Positions 61,438 to 64,000 of a stretch of 64,000 nucleotides of DNA are shown one piece after another. Within the stretch, counting starts at the first letter, position 1. Each line of letters opens with the position of its first letter. Under the pieces are notes generated by a model. The model saw only the letters and a program-made list of their open reading frames with translations. It was not told where the DNA came from and made no database searches. A program made the position numbers and the translations under genes. Source of the stretch: Gordonia gummivorans (lineage in GTDB: Bacteria; Actinomycetota; Actinomycetes; Mycobacteriales; Mycobacteriaceae); the NCBI RefSeq assembly GCF_022513585.1, contig NZ_JAKWBF010000007.1, positions 62,001 through 126,000 on the forward strand, given 5' to 3'.

Positions 61438-62403
61438 TCAGGTGACTCGTGCGGCTCCCGTCAGTTCGGTGACCCGGACTCCGTCGAGGTCGAGCTGATC
61501 GGGGGTGGGGGCCTGAGTGCCGGCGAGGGCGGCTGCCGCGGCGCCGTACGCGACGGCGCTGCGGAGACGTTCCGGTTCGGACGCACCGCGTGTCTCGGCG
61601 ACCAGGTAACCGGCCAGTGACGAGTCGCCTGCGCCCACCGTGCTGCGGGGGACGATCGGCGGTGGAGTCGCGAACCACGAACCGGCCGGCGTGGTGAGAA
61701 TGGCGCCCGTCGCGCCGAGGGTGGAGAGCACGGCACCGCCGGTGCGGTCGACGATGGTGCGCGCGGCGGCGACGATCGGGCCGAAATCTCCGGTCGACGC
61801 AGAGCGTCGGAAGACCTCGCCATCGGCACCGGTCACCTCTGCGAGCTCGTCCTCGTTGGGCTTGAGCAGGTCGACGGACCCGAGTGCCGCTGCGTGCAGC
61901 GGAGGCCCGGACGTGTCGACGGCGATCCGGCATCCGAGGTCGGAGAGGTCGTCGGCAACGGTGCGATACCAGTCGACCGGAACTCCCGGCGGCAAGGAGC
62001 CGCAGAGGGTGACCCATACGGCGTCGGCCGCGTGGGTCCGGATGAGATCACCGAGAGCGCTGAGCTGTCCTGCGTCGAGTTCGGTTCCGGGTGCGTTCAG
62101 TTTGGTCGTGGTGCCGTCGGGTTCGGCGATGGTGATGTTGGACCGGATTTCTCCGTCGACCGCGACGGTCTCGTACGGCAGCCCGACGCTGTCGAGGGCC
62201 CGCAGCAGCGGATCTCCGTCGCGTGCGGGCAGGATCGCACGGGTCGCGATTGCGGCCTCGGCGACCACGCGGGACACGTTGATGCCCTTGCCGCCGGCCT
62301 CGGCTCGGGTTGCGACGGCGCGCTGGACCTCGCCTCGGTCGAGGGGCCCGGGCAACTCGAGTGTGCGGTCGAGGCTGGGATTGGGTGTGACGGTGAGGAT
62401 CAT
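61438..62403 (-). CDS. fruK: 1-phosphofructokinase
   Basis: 321 residues of the PfkB family. N-terminal VTPNPSLDRTLEL and AGGKGINVSRVVAE; C-terminal catalytic VGAGDSSLAGYLVAE. Phosphorylates fructose-1-phosphate to the 1,6-bisphosphate. Overlaps fruR by 4 bases (ATGA); 63 bases separate it from fruA. Confidence 0.95.
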   Translation of the reverse strand: MILTVTPNPSLDRTLELPGPLDRGEVQRAVATRAEAGGKGINVSRVVAEAAIATRAILPARDGDPLLRALDSVGLPYETVAVDGEIRSNITIAEPDGTTTKLNAPGTELDAGQLSALGDLIRTHAADAVWVTLCGSLPPGVPVDWYRTVADDLSDLGCRIAVDTSGPPLHAAALGSVDLLKPNEDELAEVTGADGEVFRRSASTGDFGPIVAAARTIVDRTGGAVLSTLGATGAILTTPAGSWFATPPPIVPRSTVGAGDSSLAGYLVAETRGASEPERLRSAVAYGAAAAALAGTQAPTPDQLDLDGVRVTELTGAARVT

Positions 62404-63197
62404 GCGATCACCACGTCGATGCCCCGGGCCGACAACGCCGCGGAGAAGCCTGGATCAACACCCGAATCGGTGACGAGGACGTCCACGTCGTCGAGATCGG
62501 CGAAGCCGGACAGGTCTTCGCGGTTCATCTTCGACGAGTCGGCGAGGACCACAACCCGCTGCGCGACGCGGACCATTGCCGCTTTGACCGCGGCTTCGTC
62601 AGGGTCGGGAGTCGACAATCCGTGCGCCTCGCTGATGCCGTTGGCTCCGACGAAAGCGGTCGAGACCCGTAGACGTTCGAGCGCCGCAACGGTTTCGGCG
62701 CCGACGGTCGCCTGGGTGAGACCGCGCACGCGGCCGCCGATCGCGTGCAGGTTGGCCGAATTGTGGTTGGCCAGCAGGCCGGCGATCGGGAGGCTGTTGG
62801 TGATCAGGGTGAGACGACGGTCGGTGGGCAGCGCGGAGGCGGCCTGGAAGGTGGTGGTACCCGCGTCGAAGAAGACGGACCCGCCGTCGGGTGGGAGAAA
62901 GCGGATTGCGGCACGGCCGATGGCGGCCTTCTCGTCGGTCTGGGTGACCTGCCGCTCGTCGATTCCGCGCTCGCCGATCACCCGCATGACCCCGGCGCGC
63001 ACCGCACCGCCGTGCACCCGCTGCAGATGGCCCGCCCGTTCGAGGGCGGCCAGGTCACGGCGGACGGTCTCACTCGTCACCTCGAATCTGGTGGCGAGTG
63101 CGGCGACGGAGGCGCGTCCGTTCGCGCGTACCTGTTCGGCGATCGCCTGTTGGCGTTCTTCGGCGTACAACACCGCTCCGATCTCTCGATGGGACAT
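62400..63197 (-). CDS. fruR: DeoR-family repressor of the fructose PTS cluster
   Basis: 265 residues. Helix-turn-helix RASVAALATRFEVTSETVRRDLAALERAGHLQRVHGGAV (about 28-66), the DeoR signature, and a sugar-phosphate sensor domain (VFFDAGTTTFQAASAL, ITNSLPIAGLL, GLTQATVGAE). Expected to respond to fructose-1-phosphate or 1,6-bisphosphate. First gene of the operon, divergent from ptsI, with palindromes in between. Confidence 0.92.
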   Translation of the reverse strand: MSHREIGAVLYAEERQQAIAEQVRANGRASVAALATRFEVTSETVRRDLAALERAGHLQRVHGGAVRAGVMRVIGERGIDERQVTQTDEKAAIGRAAIRFLPPDGGSVFFDAGTTTFQAASALPTDRRLTLITNSLPIAGLLANHNSANLHAIGGRVRGLTQATVGAETVAALERLRVSTAFVGANGISEAHGLSTPDPDEAAVKAAMVRVAQRVVVLADSSKMNREDLSGFADLDDVDVLVTDSGVDPGFSAALSARGIDVVIA

Positions 63198-63459
63198 CCG
63201 GGTGGATCTGTCTGCGATTCCCGTGTGGTTGTGTTGATCTGTGTGGCCTTGAGTGTTGATATCTATTTGTTTACGCCTGTTTGCGTTGACAAGTCAAGCA
63301 TTTCTTGTAACTTTGATCACAAGAGATTCGAAAGCCGGTCATCGGTCACGCAATGCAGCTCGACGGTGAGCCCGGACACGAATCGCGTAGAACTGAGTCG
63401 TGTATGTGCGGCCGTGCCGCCGATTGGCGGAGCGGAACTCGAAGACGAGAGGGGTCGCA
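63198..63459. promoter_or_regulatory. fruR-ptsI divergent control region
   Basis: 262 bases, A/T-rich in the first 120. TTGAC-AA-GTCAA (63285-63296) is a perfect inverted repeat; TGTTTA (63267-63272) and TGTTTG (63277-63282) stand in direct repeat 10 bases apart, the latter like the TGTTTG motif of corynebacterial SugR sites; CTTGT ... ACAAG brackets 63304-63323. These are likely FruR/SugR operators for both directions. Confidence 0.6.
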
Positions 63460-64000
63460 GTGACCGAGACGCTAGCGGGAGGCATTTTGGAGGGAACGCC
63501 GGTCGTCGGCGGGCTGGCCTACGGGCCGGCGATCTGGCCCGGGGAGCGCCCCGACCACGACCCGGACGCCCTGGGTGCAAACACGGAACTGCCCGAAGAC
63601 CAGCGCGAACCCGAGGTGGCAAGATTTGTCGCCGCGGCGGGGATGGTCGCCGGCCGACTCCGTGACCGCTCATCGCACAGCTCGGGTGCAGCCGCCGAAG
63701 TGCTGGCCGCCACCGCCGGACTCGCCGAGGATCGCGGGTGGATCGGCGCTGCGTCGGGACTGATTCGCAAAGGATCGCCTGCGCCTGCGGCAGCGGCTGC
63801 GGCAACCGAACAGTTCGCCACCATGTTCACCAAGCTCGGCGGGCTCATGGCCGAGCGAGTCACCGACCTCAACGACGTGCGCGACCGCGTCCTCGCCGAA
63901 CTTCTCGGCCTGCCCGAACCAGGTGTGCCGGAACCGATCGAACCGTCTGTCCTGCTCGCCGACGATCTCGCGCCCGCGGACACCGCCGGACTCGATCCGG
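63460..64000 (+). CDS. ptsI: PTS enzyme I (3' end beyond window)
   Basis: The first 180 codons are present. GTG start behind GAGAGGGG, then ILEGTPVVGGLAYGPAIWP, the usual opening of actinobacterial enzyme I, followed by the helical HPr-binding part (AAEVLAATAGLAEDRGWIGAAS). It takes phosphate from phosphoenolpyruvate and gives it to HPr. The catalytic histidine and PEP-binding barrel lie outside. Divergent from fruR. Confidence 0.92.
   Translation, partial: MTETLAGGILEGTPVVGGLAYGPAIWPGERPDHDPDALGANTELPEDQREPEVARFVAAAGMVAGRLRDRSSHSSGAAAEVLAATAGLAEDRGWIGAASGLIRKGSPAPAAAAAATEQFATMFTKLGGLMAERVTDLNDVRDRVLAELLGLPEPGVPEPIEPSVLLADDLAPADTAGLDP

Overview
The window is a high-GC actinobacterial chromosome segment, most likely from Gordonia or a close relative in the Mycobacteriales. 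This is inferred from gene order and protein similarity recalled from memory, without a database search. The order nrnA, MATE, metallophosphoesterase, pptT, truB, mntR, ribF, rpsO, pnp, ald/aldR, dapB, thyA-dfrA, thyX-dapA-rnj, ftsK, pgsA-clgR-pspA, recA-recX, miaB-miaA-dapF-hflX follows the conserved backbone known from Mycobacterium tuberculosis. The placement of gluABCD after recX, and of a fructose PTS cluster (ptsH, fruA, fruK, fruR, ptsI) after hflX, is instead as in Corynebacterium/Rhodococcus/Gordonia. Most of the window is ordinary core genome with tight or overlapping gene junctions (GTGA, ATGA, CTGA).

Layout. 1-5.9 kb: nrnA (cut by the window edge), a MATE exporter, a membrane protein, a metallophosphoesterase, pptT, truB and a YiaA/B-type protein. 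6.1-8.1 kb: an MpaB-type oxygenase with two small membrane proteins, then a gene-free stretch with repeats. 8.1-17 kb: mntR, ribF, rpsO, pnp, a CBS-DUF294 protein, an NRDE protein, and ald with its regulator aldR. 17-22 kb: an amidohydrolase, dapB, small accessory genes, a MarR regulator with a clear operator, and an HNH-type protein. 22-28 kb: thyA-dfrA-ycaQ-like, an oxidoreductase, a TetR regulator and a HAD phosphatase. 28-31 kb: two exported phosphatases. 30.8-35 kb: thyX, dapA, rnj. 35-39.8 kb: an intergenic region with hairpins and repeats, ftsK, and a TerC exporter behind a yybP-ykoY-type manganese riboswitch. 39.8-44.4 kb: small enzymes, pgsA, the envelope-stress pair clgR-pspA behind an ECF-sigma-like promoter, a glycosyltransferase and a DUF3046 gene. 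44.4-45.7 kb: a retron-type reverse transcriptase. 45.8-64 kb: recA-recX, glutamate ABC transporter, miaB, DUF349 protein, miaA, dapF, hflX and the fructose PTS.

The most interesting element is the reverse transcriptase at about 44.4-45.5 kb. It lies between the DUF3046 gene and recA, where the mycobacterial order has no such gene. It carries all the core RT motifs, including YGDD and a retron-like C-terminus. The roughly 220 bases upstream of it contain six consecutive short hairpins and a TTAGC motif like the start of known retron msr RNAs. This upstream region abuts the perfect LexA (SOS) box of the divergent recA gene. No effector gene accompanies it. It is therefore a candidate solitary retron, possibly linked to the SOS response, but the msr/msd boundaries and the protein start cannot be fixed from the sequence alone.

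Shared themes: nucleotide and folate metabolism (both thyA and thyX, dfrA), lysine/diaminopimelate synthesis (dapA, dapB, dapF), RNA processing (pnp, rnj, nrnA, miaA, miaB, truB), DNA repair and segregation (recA, recX, ycaQ-like, ftsK) and manganese homeostasis (mntR, terC with its riboswitch). No tRNA, rRNA, CRISPR array, prophage or insertion sequence was found.
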